A stretch of 64,000 bases of DNA from Trypanosoma brucei gambiense DAL972 (GCF_000210295.1 NC_026742.1:992001-1056000); one strand, 5' to 3'; counted from the stretch's first letter, positions 27,327-38,261 are shown. Program-made: numbers and translations. The notes: generated from the sequence alone by a model not told the origin.

Positions 27327-27983
27327 TCAACACTTCTCTCCCTCCTTATTATCTGTTCTCTCGTCCTTTTGCGCATGTTTCTGCTGCTCTGCATTCTTCA
27401 TTGCGCTACGTTTCAACTCCAAAAGTCGCAACTCTAATGCATCCCTGTGAAGGACATCACGCAACCGCATTCGCCGCAGTTTCATGAAATTCATTTTGCT
27501 TCGGATCACTGGACTCGGCACCGCCTTAACGCGCCCGAACGATGGGGGAAGTTGCGAGGCCAAATCTGTAAAACTGATATGCTCTGGTACTCCTATGAGT
27601 GCCTTCGCCTCGTCAAGGTCGAGTACATCAACCTTCACTATATGCCGCACTCGCCATATTCGCTTTCGCACTTGCGGAATGTCCGGCACGATGGTTGTTT
27701 GTCCCTTGAACTCAAGTCGCAGCTCCCGCAGCATTCGATTAACCTCCCATGAATGTTTGAATGGATGATCATCGCAATGCACAATGAAAATGTTCCCTAC
27801 ACGGCGATACGGCCCCGGTGCAATTGCTGCAGCATCATGTAAGTTCATTTCCTCATTAGATGCTGCTGATGTAACACCATTTCCGGAAGGAGTCGAAGCA
27901 TATGTCGACATTTTCAGCACCATGGCGTGGTGTAAATGTTGTTGTTGAGCACTAAAAGTGGGCACCCACATGCGCCGCATCAT
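27327..27983 (-). CDS. MRPL30: Mitochondrial ribosomal protein L30 (uL30m)
   Basis: A 218-residue protein of the mitochondrial L30 family, a large-subunit mitoribosomal protein. The core at about residues 62-130 is diagnostic: 'GNIFIVHCDDHPFKHSWEVN', 'MLRELRLEFKGQTTIVPDIP' and 'VRKRIWRVRHIVKVDVLDLD'. The N-terminus (MMRRMWVPTF…) is a likely mitochondrial import signal. The Lys/Glu-rich C-terminus is a lineage-specific tail. No membrane segments. Confidence 0.93.
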   Translation of the reverse strand: MMRRMWVPTFSAQQQHLHHAMVLKMSTYASTPSGNGVTSAASNEEMNLHDAAAIAPGPYRRVGNIFIVHCDDHPFKHSWEVNRMLRELRLEFKGQTTIVPDIPQVRKRIWRVRHIVKVDVLDLDEAKALIGVPEHISFTDLASQLPPSFGRVKAVPSPVIRSKMNFMKLRRMRLRDVLHRDALELRLLELKRSAMKNAEQQKHAQKDERTDNKEGEKC

Positions 27984-30107
27984 TTAACGCTACTGACTTG
28001 CACCACAATCTTCATGGAGGGTGCACGGGCAAGGAATATATATACATAAAGGAGGATAAAAAGGGAATCAGAAAAGAGAATGAATGAAAGATTTCTGCTT
28101 TACAAAGATATATATATATATATATACATATACAAACATTTGTTCGAATGGATAAACGAAAGAGAGGGGGAAACGAAAGTAACCGAAAAACAAAAAAGAG
28201 GGAAGAATAGCAACGATAACTATCTTCCCGAGAGCGCGTACAAAAAAAAAAAGGTAACTCTTGGCCCACAGCAATAAAGGAGTGAAATGGAAAGTATCCC
28301 AAGCTTGAAAAGGGGGAGAAGTGGAGGTTAAGCAGCTCAAAAAGAAAAAAAAACATGAAGTACACACATGTGCCCACTTTTCATGTTTTCCCCATCTCAG
28401 CCAACCGCCAGATAGAGGTTCCAACTCTCACTTTTGATCTCCCTTTTTCTTTTTTTAAAAACTTTTGTCTCTTGAACTGTTTTTTGTCCTTATTTTTTTT
28501 TCCTTTTGTCTTGTCGTTACATCTCACTAACGCATCTGACCTTTCGCCCTCCTGGCGCCTTCACAACTCCATACTTTATTTCCAATATGTTTGATTTAAC
28601 GCCATGGCAAACATCTGCTGTCAAAAGAAATACAGATGTGCGGTGGTATAAAGAGATAAGGAAATACGTCGATCAGACGACAGAAAAACGAAAAATAGAA
28701 AAAGCTTCCTGCGGCTTTGTGGTACCCCACAATCAAATATAAACATATAACTGTATCTCGGTTAGTAAGATTCCCGCATGGAGTTCACCGAATTATCAAA
28801 AGGGTAAAAAAAAAAAAAACATGCTGCTCCACCATGCATAGTAGTACGCCTGATTCTGCCTTTTCGTTGTTGTTGTTGCCGCTTTTGTTTCATTACTTTT
28901 GATTTGGCATCGCTGCCTTCCCACCGATGTATAACATATATATATATATATATATATTCGTTGTTTTGTTCAATATTTGATGGTGTTATCAACCTAGAAA
29001 AAAAAAATTCCTTCCACTTCCCTCCTTATATTATAATGACACCATGTGAGGCGGCATGAAAATAAGAGGTATTGTTTCATCAAAATTAACACATTAAAAA
29101 AGGAAGGGGTATCATTCAGAGGAAATATAGAGAACAGAACTGTAACTAAACTAAAATTAATTGCGAAGGCAAAAATATATAACCAAACAAATACATATAT
29201 CATCTGACTCATTTGTTTTCTCCCCTTTCCCCCTCTTCCATCTCCTTTTCCACTGCGTTCACGAAGAGAACGCGATATGGAATTTTTTTTTAAAAATGGT
29301 TGAAACCAAAACATAAAGCCAGGTAAAGTGACTTACGTCCCTCACAAATGGTTTTTCTCCCCCTTTTTTTTTCATTTCAAGTAAAACAACAAATTCAGTT
29401 CCGTTGTGGAATAGAAAGGCATAATAAACAAACAGGGGATGTAAAGCACACATCATAATAATCATAATAATTTTTTTTAAAAAAAAGTGGTAGGACATAT
29501 ATGCTGACAATGAAGAATGGTAACGAGAACGTTACCATTGCTAAATCTGCGAATGTTATGGGCAACAACCGGAAGGATAAACAACAAAAAAAAGCAGTAA
29601 TAGAAACCGAACAAAAACTAAAGCAAATGAAAAAAAAAGGTATATGGGATGCCAAACATGGATAAATTAGACACGTTTCAGGAGCTTGTGAGCGAACAAA
29701 AAGAAAAACAGAGAAACCAAAAACTACAATAACAAACAATGTAGAATCACACGGATGCAGCTGACAACAACAACAATAATAATAATAAACTAAATTCAGA
29801 AACCACAGTCGGTGGCCGTATCTTTTGTTCTTCTCAGAACAGAAATTAATCCCGTGAGGTTTCCGTCGCAGCCGCCGCGGGAAAAGTGCGCCAAATCCTC
29901 TTCCTTCGCACGGTGACACGAACGAATCCACCTCTAGTGCTGAATGGGGTTCCACTTGAGTAATACATTCCTTACATTCACTTCCAAAAAGGTGTGGAGT
30001 CACGCCTCTGCGCTCCCTGTTGCCATTTCTTTTTTCGTTCTTTTTTTTCCCCCCCTCCTCCCCAACACGCAAACCCAACTGGCCCACTTTACACCAACGA
30101 CAAAAAA
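27984..30107. other. Long intergenic region, about 2.1 kb
   Basis: Rich in A and T runs, with TA repeats at 28108-28126 and 28936-28957, AAT repeats at 29776-29789 and many poly-A/poly-T stretches. Frames of 100-240 codons exist on the minus strand (28012-28424 and 29395-30111) but encode long runs of Phe, Tyr, Ser and Cys without domain features; the last overlaps the end of the next CDS. I read the region as the long 3' UTR of the 30.1-31.6 kb gene plus the splice region of mL30. Confidence 0.55.
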
Positions 30108-31565
30108 TCATCTCTTCCGAGCCCCGTTCGCTGAATTTGTCCTTGAAAGATCGTTCGATTCGTGGTCCCCTTCTCCATTGAGCAACATAAACAATTGCCT
30201 TACCGCGCTATTGGAGCGACTACCACACAACGAAAGAAAATCTCCGGATACGCTTGTGGACATGCGCAGTACATCCAATCCATGCGTTTTGATGTCGTTT
30301 TCCTCAATATTTTTCTTGCGCCCACTTGATGTAGTGGAATTGCCGCAGTGTTGTAACATTTGACTAGTTTCATCGAACGCACTTGAGTGCAACGCCGTGC
30401 ACGGGGGCATTCGAGGGTTAGCTGATGACACATCTTTCCTTTTCTCTTTCGCACTCGGTAATCTTTTTACATTTAAGGAGGGCGTTTGAGCCACGGGCGC
30501 TAGAAATGCTGCGTCCTCCTCCAACTGAGAGGAACCACTTTTTGTTTTTTTGCTACGCTGAAGGGAAGTGCGGCGTTTGTTAACGCTCGTCTGCACCTCC
30601 TCGACACTTCGGTCGTCAACGGATGGTTGATCAGCGGGCGCATACTTCACCTTCTTTGAGGTTCGCGTACTGTTGGCGGTGGTGGTTCGCAATGCATTGG
30701 GCAGCTCCACTGCAGGAGTGGTGTTGGATGGTGCCACGGTGGTTTGAGGTCCGGGAGCCTCTTTTGATGCTTGACTTCCTACTCCCGTGAGATTAGGAAG
30801 GCATTGCCGAACCACTTCCGGGGATCCGCATCCACTTTCACTCCCAAAGCGGTAGCTATCAAAACCCCACCAAATACGTGTGGAATCTTTCTTCGGTGGT
30901 GTTTTGTCTGTTTTTTTGTTCTTCGTTGGGCTCTTTTTGACTACCGAATCACTCCTTGAGTATCCACTCACCGACAGGTCGTTCCGCTCTGTCACTACCG
31001 GGGCGTTCTTTCCCACAAACGCGGTGGGTTGATCGGGATTGCGGTGGATGTTCGGCAACTCTGCCGCTACGTGTGCACAAGTGCCCAAATACCCCACACG
31101 CATGATATCAAGATTTCCACGGCTCTCCTCGTCTTCACTGCAATGACGCGTCGGATCCCGCATGCGAGAAGTGTGCAGAGGCGACCCCAGTGTCTCATCG
31201 CGGGCATTATTTTCCCATAGGGTTGATGTCAATGTTGCGCCCGAATAGGGGGCATATGCTGCCGCTAATGAACTCGAGTCAACAGCTGCGTGACCCGTAT
31301 GGACGCGCATATCTGTGCGACGAGATCCAACATCCCTACCGCCAGGAGTCGACTCCACTGAGAAGGGCGGCGTAACCCTTGTTTCCATGACATTCGGTCG
31401 TGGTGTGCGTGACAAATTCTGCTGCAAATGGTGTTGTATGACATTGGCTAGGGGTCTTGAAGCCAACAACGCTGGGGATGGTTGACTGTTCGTTCCCTTG
31501 TTGCTCGATGTGCGGGCTGTTCCACACTTCTGACTGCGTGGTCGCTGTTGCTCAAAAGGAGACAT
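30108..31565 (-). CDS. Unknown disordered protein
   Basis: I choose the ATG at 31565 ('MSPFEQQRPRSQ'), giving 485 residues; the upstream open part is hydrophobic and matches 5' UTR. The protein is Ser/Thr/Pro/Asn-rich and mostly disordered. One stretch looks more constrained: a basic 'KKSPTKNKKTDKTPPKKDST' followed directly by 'RIWWGFDSYRFGSES' (about residues 205-245). A second basic patch ('TSLQRSKKTKSGSS') and 'NVKRLPSAKEKRKD' could be nuclear localisation signals. The C-terminus 'FLSLCGSRSNSAVRQLFMLL' may form an amphipathic helix. I recognise no family. Nuclear or cytoskeletal localisation would be a guess. Confidence 0.78.
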   Translation of the reverse strand: MSPFEQQRPRSQKCGTARTSSNKGTNSQPSPALLASRPLANVIQHHLQQNLSRTPRPNVMETRVTPPFSVESTPGGRDVGSRRTDMRVHTGHAAVDSSSLAAAYAPYSGATLTSTLWENNARDETLGSPLHTSRMRDPTRHCSEDEESRGNLDIMRVGYLGTCAHVAAELPNIHRNPDQPTAFVGKNAPVVTERNDLSVSGYSRSDSVVKKSPTKNKKTDKTPPKKDSTRIWWGFDSYRFGSESGCGSPEVVRQCLPNLTGVGSQASKEAPGPQTTVAPSNTTPAVELPNALRTTTANSTRTSKKVKYAPADQPSVDDRSVEEVQTSVNKRRTSLQRSKKTKSGSSQLEEDAAFLAPVAQTPSLNVKRLPSAKEKRKDVSSANPRMPPCTALHSSAFDETSQMLQHCGNSTTSSGRKKNIEENDIKTHGLDVLRMSTSVSGDFLSLCGSRSNSAVRQLFMLLNGEGDHESNDLSRTNSANGARKR

Positions 31566-32019
31566 GTCGTATATGTGTCTCTGTTGCCTGATGTGCTGCG
31601 GTATTCTTCCACTACAACGCGCACGGATTATGCAGCGGCTGATGCAACGTTTCAAAAACAAACAAAAAACAAATGTAACTCGAAAGAATGAATGTTCACG
31701 TTGACTTCTGCGTTTGAAGTGTTGAATGGGAAGCTTGGTGCGCTTCAGAACTCCCCGCCGCCCTCTGGAAACCCACGGCTTCAATGATTAGTGCCTTCTG
31801 GTTGCCGAGATTTACACCTTTGGATAGGCAAAAGCGAAAATGGAAAAGAAGATTGCTGTTACCAAACCAGTCAATAGTTATGACAGATAACACATAAAGC
31901 GTTGAGACGACTGTTCAGCATAACCCAACAGCAAATATTGAATAGATTTAGGAGAGCGCAGAGACAGACACAACAACTATAACCAAAAAAGAAAAAGTGA
32001 CAGAGGATGGGGAAAGGAA

Positions 32020-32040
32020 GGGAAGAGGGGAGGGGAGGGG
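32020..32040 (+). other. G-quadruplex-type motif
   Basis: Runs GGG, GGGG, GGGG and GGGG at 32020, 32027, 32032 and 32037 on the plus (template) strand with 1-4-base loops. Confidence 0.6.
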
Positions 32041-33680
32041 AGAAGAGGCAAAGTCATCTGCTTTACTTATAGTCGACTCTCACATTTCCATCTTCGCTTC
32101 CTTTTTTTTCTCCAACTCCCCTTCCCTCCCTCCCCCGCCCACATATATATCTATATACCAACGAAACAACAACAACAACAGCAAACAAATAATGTCGAAA
32201 TTCCAAGTACACTTGTGCTTTTCAGCACAATCAAACTGCAGCGGCCTCTGATTTCCTTCCTCATTCTCTTACCTTCCTTCATACCGCAAATATAAACATA
32301 TATAAATAACGGAATAAACACGGTGACGGTAGAGATAATATTTCACTTTCAGGGGATCTGGTAACAAACAAACAAAAAGAAAGAGAGAGAGAATGGGGAT
32401 TCAGAACACGAGGGTATGAATAAAATAGCGACAATGACGGCGACGACATAACAGACTCGTGCAGACAAAAGTAAACTGATCATAGTTTAAAAACAAAAAG
32501 AAAAATGCGCCACACTAACGAGCTCGAAGTGGGCCAAGGGGAAAATGTGAAGTAGTTTCATCTAAATCATGAAGAAAAAAAAACATTCGCGTATTTACAC
32601 GTGAGTGTAAACATATTCATACAGTCCTGCACGTGCATGCACTATATATGAGTATAAAAGGTGTACATTGGTTGCGGTATGTGAGCTGCATATAATTCAT
32701 CAACTTTTCCCTTCTCTTCACAGTTACACTCGATGCGAATTTCATCCCTTCTTTCCATCTCACTTCCGTTGTTCGTTCCCCCACTTTCTTTATTTTCTCC
32801 TCCTCCTTTTCATCTTTCCTTTTTGTTCTGCTTTGAGTCCGTTTTCCTCCCTCTTCCTTTCCATACTTCTTTTTGATTCTTCCCTTCAGTGGACCATGTG
32901 GATACGGCAGAAAATGGAACAGGTAATGGAAAAAAAAAGGCAAAGACAAAGGCAGAAGCAAAGGAATACAAATAACAACGCTGCCACCAACAGGGCAGCG
33001 TCAACGAGTTCAGTAATGCAGTAAACAGACAAAAGGAGTAACAACGATGGAAACAAAAATGTTCAAGATTGCCCACTACCACACAATGACAATAATAAAC
33101 TAACAATGGAATGCGTGAGTTTGGATACACACCTTCCATTGGGTTACACGAGAGTTACATTTTAAGGGCTAAACATTTGGCATTTCCTCTCTTCCCACCG
33201 GGTCTGCACCACTTATGCCTCTGTGTGACGGTAAAATATTACCCACTCCTCCCCTACATCTCCGCTGTCGTGGTCACCACTCCTGACGGTGCAGAGTTCT
33301 GCAACATCTTTATCTTCGTTTTATCTGCTCCTTTCTCGATACTTTTCCTTTTCCTGATCTTTTTTCGTTTTAATTCACTCTCTCCTTTTCCTTCTCTTGT
33401 AGCTTTGAGGGGGTGTTTCATTTGTAATTTCTTTTCTTTTTCTACAAGCACGCGTAAAAAGTCCCCTAAGCGCATCACATTTAAAACTTCTTCATCCTAA
33501 CACCCTCCTTTTCTCTTGACTACTCTTAAGGAAAACACTTCCCTGATCACCTGAAGAAGCAAAAAAAAAAACCTAACTCTAAAACGGATGTGAAGACCGT
33601 ACATGAACAGCTGCGCAGCTGCACTTACTGGATGTTTCACACATCACAAATATGATATTTTTTCTTACTCACAGCAAACA

Positions 33681-33683
<3 letters not shown>

Positions 33684-33718
<35 letters not shown>
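33684..33718. repeat. TA dinucleotide microsatellite
   Basis: Uninterrupted run of about 35 bases roughly 100 bases past the stop codon of the TPR/IQ gene, so probably in its 3' UTR. Confidence 0.95.
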
Positions 33719-33722
<4 letters not shown>

Positions 33723-33819
33723 CGCCAGAACGTCCTTCTGTTCATTCCGTCCTTTGTTTTCCCCCATCCAATGACTCCACATCATCTCACCGCGTCCACA
33801 CTTGACTCATTAACGCACA

Positions 33820-35634
33820 CTACTCGGGTTTCCCCGCTTTCCAGGCGCGGAGGCGTCGTTTGCTATCTCCAGGAGACGACAAATAACTGGAAATGGATTG
33901 CACCAATGACTCTGCACCAACAACTTCCTCACCACCTCCCCGACCACCAACTGTTGTGATTTGCATAGCATTGCCCCTACCCACCTGTTTTGCCGTGTCT
34001 CCGGAGGATTGCCGCTGCGCGGCACTGCCATCCTCGTATGACTCCTCCAAACACTCCTCTCCGTTAGAATCCTTATCACTGTCAACCACCTGCTCCGTCA
34101 CGACACGATGTGTGGTAACCGTACGCACCGTCACCACATCACCCTGATCTGTTTTCTGCATAGTGGTGTCGGTATGTGTATTCCGCGAGTTGCCAACGAC
34201 GCGCGAGTCATGGATCACTACTGTACTGGGGACCGATGTGTGGCTGAACCGACGCCGCAGTACCTCAGGGGACACATCAGCGTTCGGACTACTTCGTGAA
34301 ACGGGGATGCTCGGGCCCCTATCCGGTGTCGTTTCCCCTGTGCTGCCGTCGCCACCAGCCAGCACGGCCCCATCTGGCAGGTCATTCACAAAATCATTTA
34401 GGAACGCCATATCTTCGTTGGTGGCAACCTTTGGCCGTGGCATCCATACGTGACGAGTTACGGTGCGACCAAGTACACTTTCAAGTAGGCACATGGCTCT
34501 ATACATCTTCCATGTTGCCTGTATTTTGGTTGCACACTTACCCTTCGACCAATGTTCCATACACTTTACAAGATAATCCGACCGCCGTCGTAGCTGGATA
34601 ATCCATGGGTGATCGTAGTCATACACGACGCAAAGAATTCCGAGGCACCGGCGAACCAACAACAAGGCGCGGTTGTACAAGTGCAAGTCCTCGTATATCT
34701 GGGCGAGCTCAACCAGGGCCGGTATGAGGAGCTCCGACTGCCTACGGTGTCCTATTTCCACCACCTCTATACATCGAAGCAGCAGCAACTCACATGGAGA
34801 TGCCTTGAGTTCACGTGTCATTTGACTGCGCAGTACAAAGTCATCTTCTGTGGTGTAATTCGGTTTTGTCACCTTCGGGCGAGGAATTTTAACCACACTC
34901 ACTGTGGGGCCAACTCGCCGCCGCGGCTGCTTTGGAACGATGGACTTGAGAACCTCCTGATTCAAGCTAAATATACTAGAATCGGATAAAATGCTACTCG
35001 TAAACGAAGTATCGGAACACACACTGCTATTTGACGATGTAGGGGGCTGTGCCTGATTGTTCGCAAATGTAAATCCTATGGTGTTTCGTTCCTGCTCGTA
35101 CCATATCCTCGCCATACCCACCATAGCTAACACATAGCGCTTCAGAACCATGTACATTTCCTTCTCACCTCGTGCCACGCGCGTCTCAGCGATCTGTATG
35201 GCGCGTGCGTATACTGTTTTGGCGCTCTCTACATCTCCAAGTGAAGCAAAAACGTCACCCTCCTTCTGGTACACTAATACCGCAAGATGATCGAAGCGAT
35301 GGGCCGGTACCTGCTCAAGAAGTGGGTAACAGCTGTGAAGAAGCTGAAGTTTAACTGTTCCTCTCACGTCCACCAGCCGTTCGGCCTCCTTGACAGCATT
35401 CAGAACCTGCAATGTCGCCTCATCTGCTTCATCCACTACATGAAATTCCTCGTCACCTCGGGCGACCTCCTCCTTATGGGTTTTATTCGGCTTCTTCACA
35501 GCGGTATTTCGACTGATGATGGAACTTCTGCTCGACACCTCTCTGGTGTGGCCATTCACAAGAAGTTTAGCCCGTGTATTACTTTTAGCCAAAGCACTGA
35601 TGGCGGCATTGTCTGACGACGCTCCAGCCCCCAT
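33820..35634 (-). CDS. Probably myristoylated protein with TPR-like repeats and an IQ motif
   Basis: A 604-residue protein starting 'MGAGASSDN', a good N-myristoylation context (Gly2, small residue at 5, Ser6), suggesting membrane attachment, possibly flagellar. TPR-like helices occur at about residues 115-150 ('FDHLAVLVYQKEGDVFASLG…AKTVYARAIQIAE') and 290-345 ('LIPALVELAQIYEDLHLYNR', 'ALLLVRRCLGILCVVYDYDHP'). An IQ motif follows at about 367-385 ('ATKIQATWKMYRAM'), the usual calmodulin or light-chain binding element. The last 200 residues are Ser/Thr/Val-rich and disordered with a short acidic segment. I know no named family with this order; a calmodulin-regulated scaffold is an inference. 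Confidence 0.85.
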   Translation of the reverse strand: MGAGASSDNAAISALAKSNTRAKLLVNGHTREVSSRSSIISRNTAVKKPNKTHKEEVARGDEEFHVVDEADEATLQVLNAVKEAERLVDVRGTVKLQLLHSCYPLLEQVPAHRFDHLAVLVYQKEGDVFASLGDVESAKTVYARAIQIAETRVARGEKEMYMVLKRYVLAMVGMARIWYEQERNTIGFTFANNQAQPPTSSNSSVCSDTSFTSSILSDSSIFSLNQEVLKSIVPKQPRRRVGPTVSVVKIPRPKVTKPNYTTEDDFVLRSQMTRELKASPCELLLLRCIEVVEIGHRRQSELLIPALVELAQIYEDLHLYNRALLLVRRCLGILCVVYDYDHPWIIQLRRRSDYLVKCMEHWSKGKCATKIQATWKMYRAMCLLESVLGRTVTRHVWMPRPKVATNEDMAFLNDFVNDLPDGAVLAGGDGSTGETTPDRGPSIPVSRSSPNADVSPEVLRRRFSHTSVPSTVVIHDSRVVGNSRNTHTDTTMQKTDQGDVVTVRTVTTHRVVTEQVVDSDKDSNGEECLEESYEDGSAAQRQSSGDTAKQVGRGNAMQITTVGGRGGGEEVVGAESLVQSISSYLSSPGDSKRRLRAWKAGKPE

Positions 35635-36892
35635 TTACCCCTGATCGAATCTCTTGTTTCTTCTACAAGAATGAGAGTCCTTCACCGGTACCGCCCGCCA
35701 CTACTCTAATTGTTTGTGCTACGCACGGACCTAAGAAACCTCCGCAACAATGTAACAATATATGAAAATTTCAGGACCTCACTGCAATTCTTCTCCTTCT
35801 ACCCAGTTGATTCTTCCCCACCCCCCTTTTAACTTCCCCTTTGTTTCGACTTCTTGAAGTGTTACTTTCGTCTGCTTGATGTTTTATGTATTTAGAGGTA
35901 ATGAGGCACCACCACTGAAGCACCCGATAATGGAAGGCAACGGAGATGCAACCTCTAATTTTGTTGTCTGCTCCCACCAAACCACGCTTGTAAACAAACA
36001 AAAATCAATTGCACACGGAAAAAAACCAGCGATAATAAGCGCAGTCGTGCAGAACGTTTGTTGATATAGGCAAAAGGCATTGTTCAATTATTGATACGGT
36101 CATGAACAATGCGGTCTGAATGAATGAAATGAAGTGTTTCACATGCATATATACGGAGAGAGGACAACAACAAGGTCCCGTTACGAAATATAACTAAACC
36201 CAAAGCTGTAAGAAAATATCAGAGCAACACGTAACACAAACAGTGGTGTTCGTGACCAGAATGACCCGAGACTAGAGGAGGAAGTGAGACCAGCGAATAC
36301 CATAACGTATGAATAGAGGAGTGTCTTGGCGAAGCGCCTAAAAAAATTTACTTTTTCAATGATAAAACGCAGAAAACAGGTGGTCCGATCCCATCCATTT
36401 ACACTGGTCAAGCAAGCGAGAAGAGCCAATTTACTTGTCAGGGGTTCGCTGAACTCGGGTGCTGACAGACACACTGACACAAGCACACACACACACAGAA
36501 TTCGAAGGCACTTTCCAAAATCCATTAAAAATCCATTTTGATACGAAAGCCAGTAGCAGAACTGTTAACCATATATAAAATCAGCCCTCTCCTTCGCTCC
36601 TTCCCTTCCTCCTTGCTACAGCTTTCTGCATCTTATCCTTCACTTTACCTAAACAATCACCTAACATGGTACGCAGTTTGATTGCTCTCCCGTTGCTTCT
36701 CTCGCAAAAGCCAAGGGCTGTGATGAACAGGGCGAAGCGCAAAAAAAAAAAAAGAAAAAAAAAGAAGCCAAATGAGTAGAGGGCATCGTCGTTAGCATGC
36801 ACGCATGTATGGGCACGCTATAGAGACGGATGCTGTGTGCAACAACCCCATCATCTCCTTACTTCATTCAGCGCGTGAGTAAATAAATATGA
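35635..36892. other. Intergenic region, about 1.26 kb
   Basis: It should contain the 3' UTR of Elongin C and the splice signals of the TPR/IQ gene. A 114-codon minus-strand frame at 36181-36525 starts with a signal-peptide-like sequence, but I do not call it as a gene. A-rich DNA occurs at 36738-36762. Confidence 0.5.
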
Positions 36893-37381
36893 TCAACAAT
36901 CCAGGTAATCCGACGCCATCAGCAGCCCCAAAACGATATCCTGATCACTGGATGAAGTGGGATTTAGCTCACCCAGAAGCGCAAATTCGTCGGTAGAATT
37001 TACATCTGACGTACTGCGCTGGACTAAATAGCGACAAACTAGCTCCAGTATGCGGCCACTAAGCACTTCAAGAGGAATACATGGCATTGTGCCTATGTTA
37101 TTGCTGGCGTGTACAGTTGTATGTTGCTCACCCCGCGCATTTGTCGGTTCCGCAAAACCACCACGCTCTGGGAGTGAATAAACAGCATCTAGCAGCATGG
37201 CCAGCATTTTGCTTTGGCGCGCTGCAACCTCAGGAAGAACGAACTCCATACCGTCATTAGACTTCAAGCAAACGTACGGCAAGGGTCTTGTGGGGGTACG
37301 AACCGCAGAACTTTTTGGTGCATCTCCTGCACGCACTGTCTGGGGCAGCAATACCCAATTGCGTTGCATTGTGCTCTTCAC
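36893..37381 (-). CDS. ELOC: Elongin C-like protein (SKP1/BTB fold)
   Basis: A 162-residue protein with the Elongin C fold at about residues 35-162. It starts 'YVCLKSNDGMEFVLP', matching the family's 'YVKLISSDGHEFIV', continues with 'IPLEVLSGRILELVCRYLVQ' (family: 'IPSHVLSKVCMYFTYKVRY') and ends 'IVLGLLMASDYLDC', matching the near-invariant 'ELLMAANFLDC' C-terminus. Elongin C bridges BC-box proteins to cullins in ubiquitin ligases and also works with Elongin A/B on RNA polymerase II. The 34-residue N-terminal extension and an insert of about 20 residues (Asn/Thr-rich, near 80-100) are unusual. Met5 is an alternative start. Confidence 0.87.
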   Translation of the reverse strand: MKSTMQRNWVLLPQTVRAGDAPKSSAVRTPTRPLPYVCLKSNDGMEFVLPEVAARQSKMLAMLLDAVYSLPERGGFAEPTNARGEQHTTVHASNNIGTMPCIPLEVLSGRILELVCRYLVQRSTSDVNSTDEFALLGELNPTSSSDQDIVLGLLMASDYLDC

Positions 37382-38261
37382 CTTCGTCCTATTCTGCTTT
37401 TCTGTAGTTTACAAGCGTCAGCAGCCCCTTCCCACCTCCGTAAGTGCGTGACAGTGGCTACTTAAACTCTTCTTTTTTTTTTTCCTCCCCACCCTGCTTA
37501 CTTTTCTTAATATTATTGTGTCCTTGCTCTCCTTTGGTGAATTGTAATCTCCCCTCGAAGGACGTCACGTTCTTACAGGGAAAAAAAAAGAAAAAAAAGG
37601 AAAAAAGAAATGATAATGACCTCCTCTTGTCACCGTTCACTTTGGAGGAAGTCACAACAGCGAAAATGGAAAAAGGAAAAATAAGTAAAAATCAATGCTA
37701 CGATCTTGTTTGTTGTTGCCTCTCACTTAACGCAGACAATAACATCTTTTCCTGTTTTTTTTTTCTGAGGGGGCTAATGTTTCCCAGGTACTTCGAAAGG
37801 TGAAAACCCGGGCAGCAACTAACGACATATGCACGCACACAAAAGAAAAAAATGTAAAATTTAACCGACCATATATATATATAAAGTCTTTTTTTTTTCT
37901 TCTCGACCCTTCCTGCACACCGTTTGAGTCTCCCCTACCTCACGTAGCAAGTTGCCTGGATATATTCGACAGAAAGGATTATACCCACCATTATACACCA
38001 AAAAAAAAAAAAACTGAGTGGTCACGAAAAACAAAACAAAAAAAAGGAGGAAACATTAACTACTGTGGGTTATCGGAGGTTTCCCCTCCCTCCCTTCCAC
38101 GTACACACAAACAAACGTAAACAAAGACGTAAACGAAAATACATAAACATGTAAACCAACACACTGTCCACCTTCGTCGCGCGCTCTTGCTTAACTTTTT
38201 TTTTTTTCACCTCTCTCAAACCCCAATGCACTAAACGAACTGATGCCACTTAACGTCCCCA
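37382..38261. other. Intergenic region, about 0.88 kb
   Basis: Purine and A-rich runs at 37580-37612, a T run at 37756-37766, a TA run at 37871-37882, A runs at 38000-38013 and a T run at 38197-38208. Likely the 3' UTR of the CX9C gene plus Elongin C splice signals. No gene is seen. Confidence 0.5.

Larger units (their letters stand above)
31566..33819. other. Long intergenic region, about 2.25 kb
   Basis: The largest gap in the window. A G-rich purine run at 32005-32045 (pyrimidine-rich in the transcript) is a candidate splice tract for the upstream gene boundary and contains a G-quadruplex-type motif. Poly-T and CT-rich DNA occurs at 32700-32890 and 33180-33530, and a 35-base TA repeat at 33684-33718. 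Frames up to about 130 codons on both strands lack protein-like character. Confidence 0.55.

Noticed and set aside
28012..28424. Hydrophobic minus-strand frames of about 120 codons
   Set aside because: Translation of poly-pyrimidine and TA repeats; no stable domain pattern.
29395..30111. 238-codon minus-strand frame rich in Phe, Tyr and Cys
   Set aside because: Overlaps the end of the neighbouring CDS and encodes runs such as YYYYCCCC; looks like translated 3' UTR.
32617..33139. Overlapping minus-strand frames of about 110 codons
   Set aside because: Lys/Glu-rich or hydrophobic low-complexity translations within a long spacer, without a family match or clear splice context.
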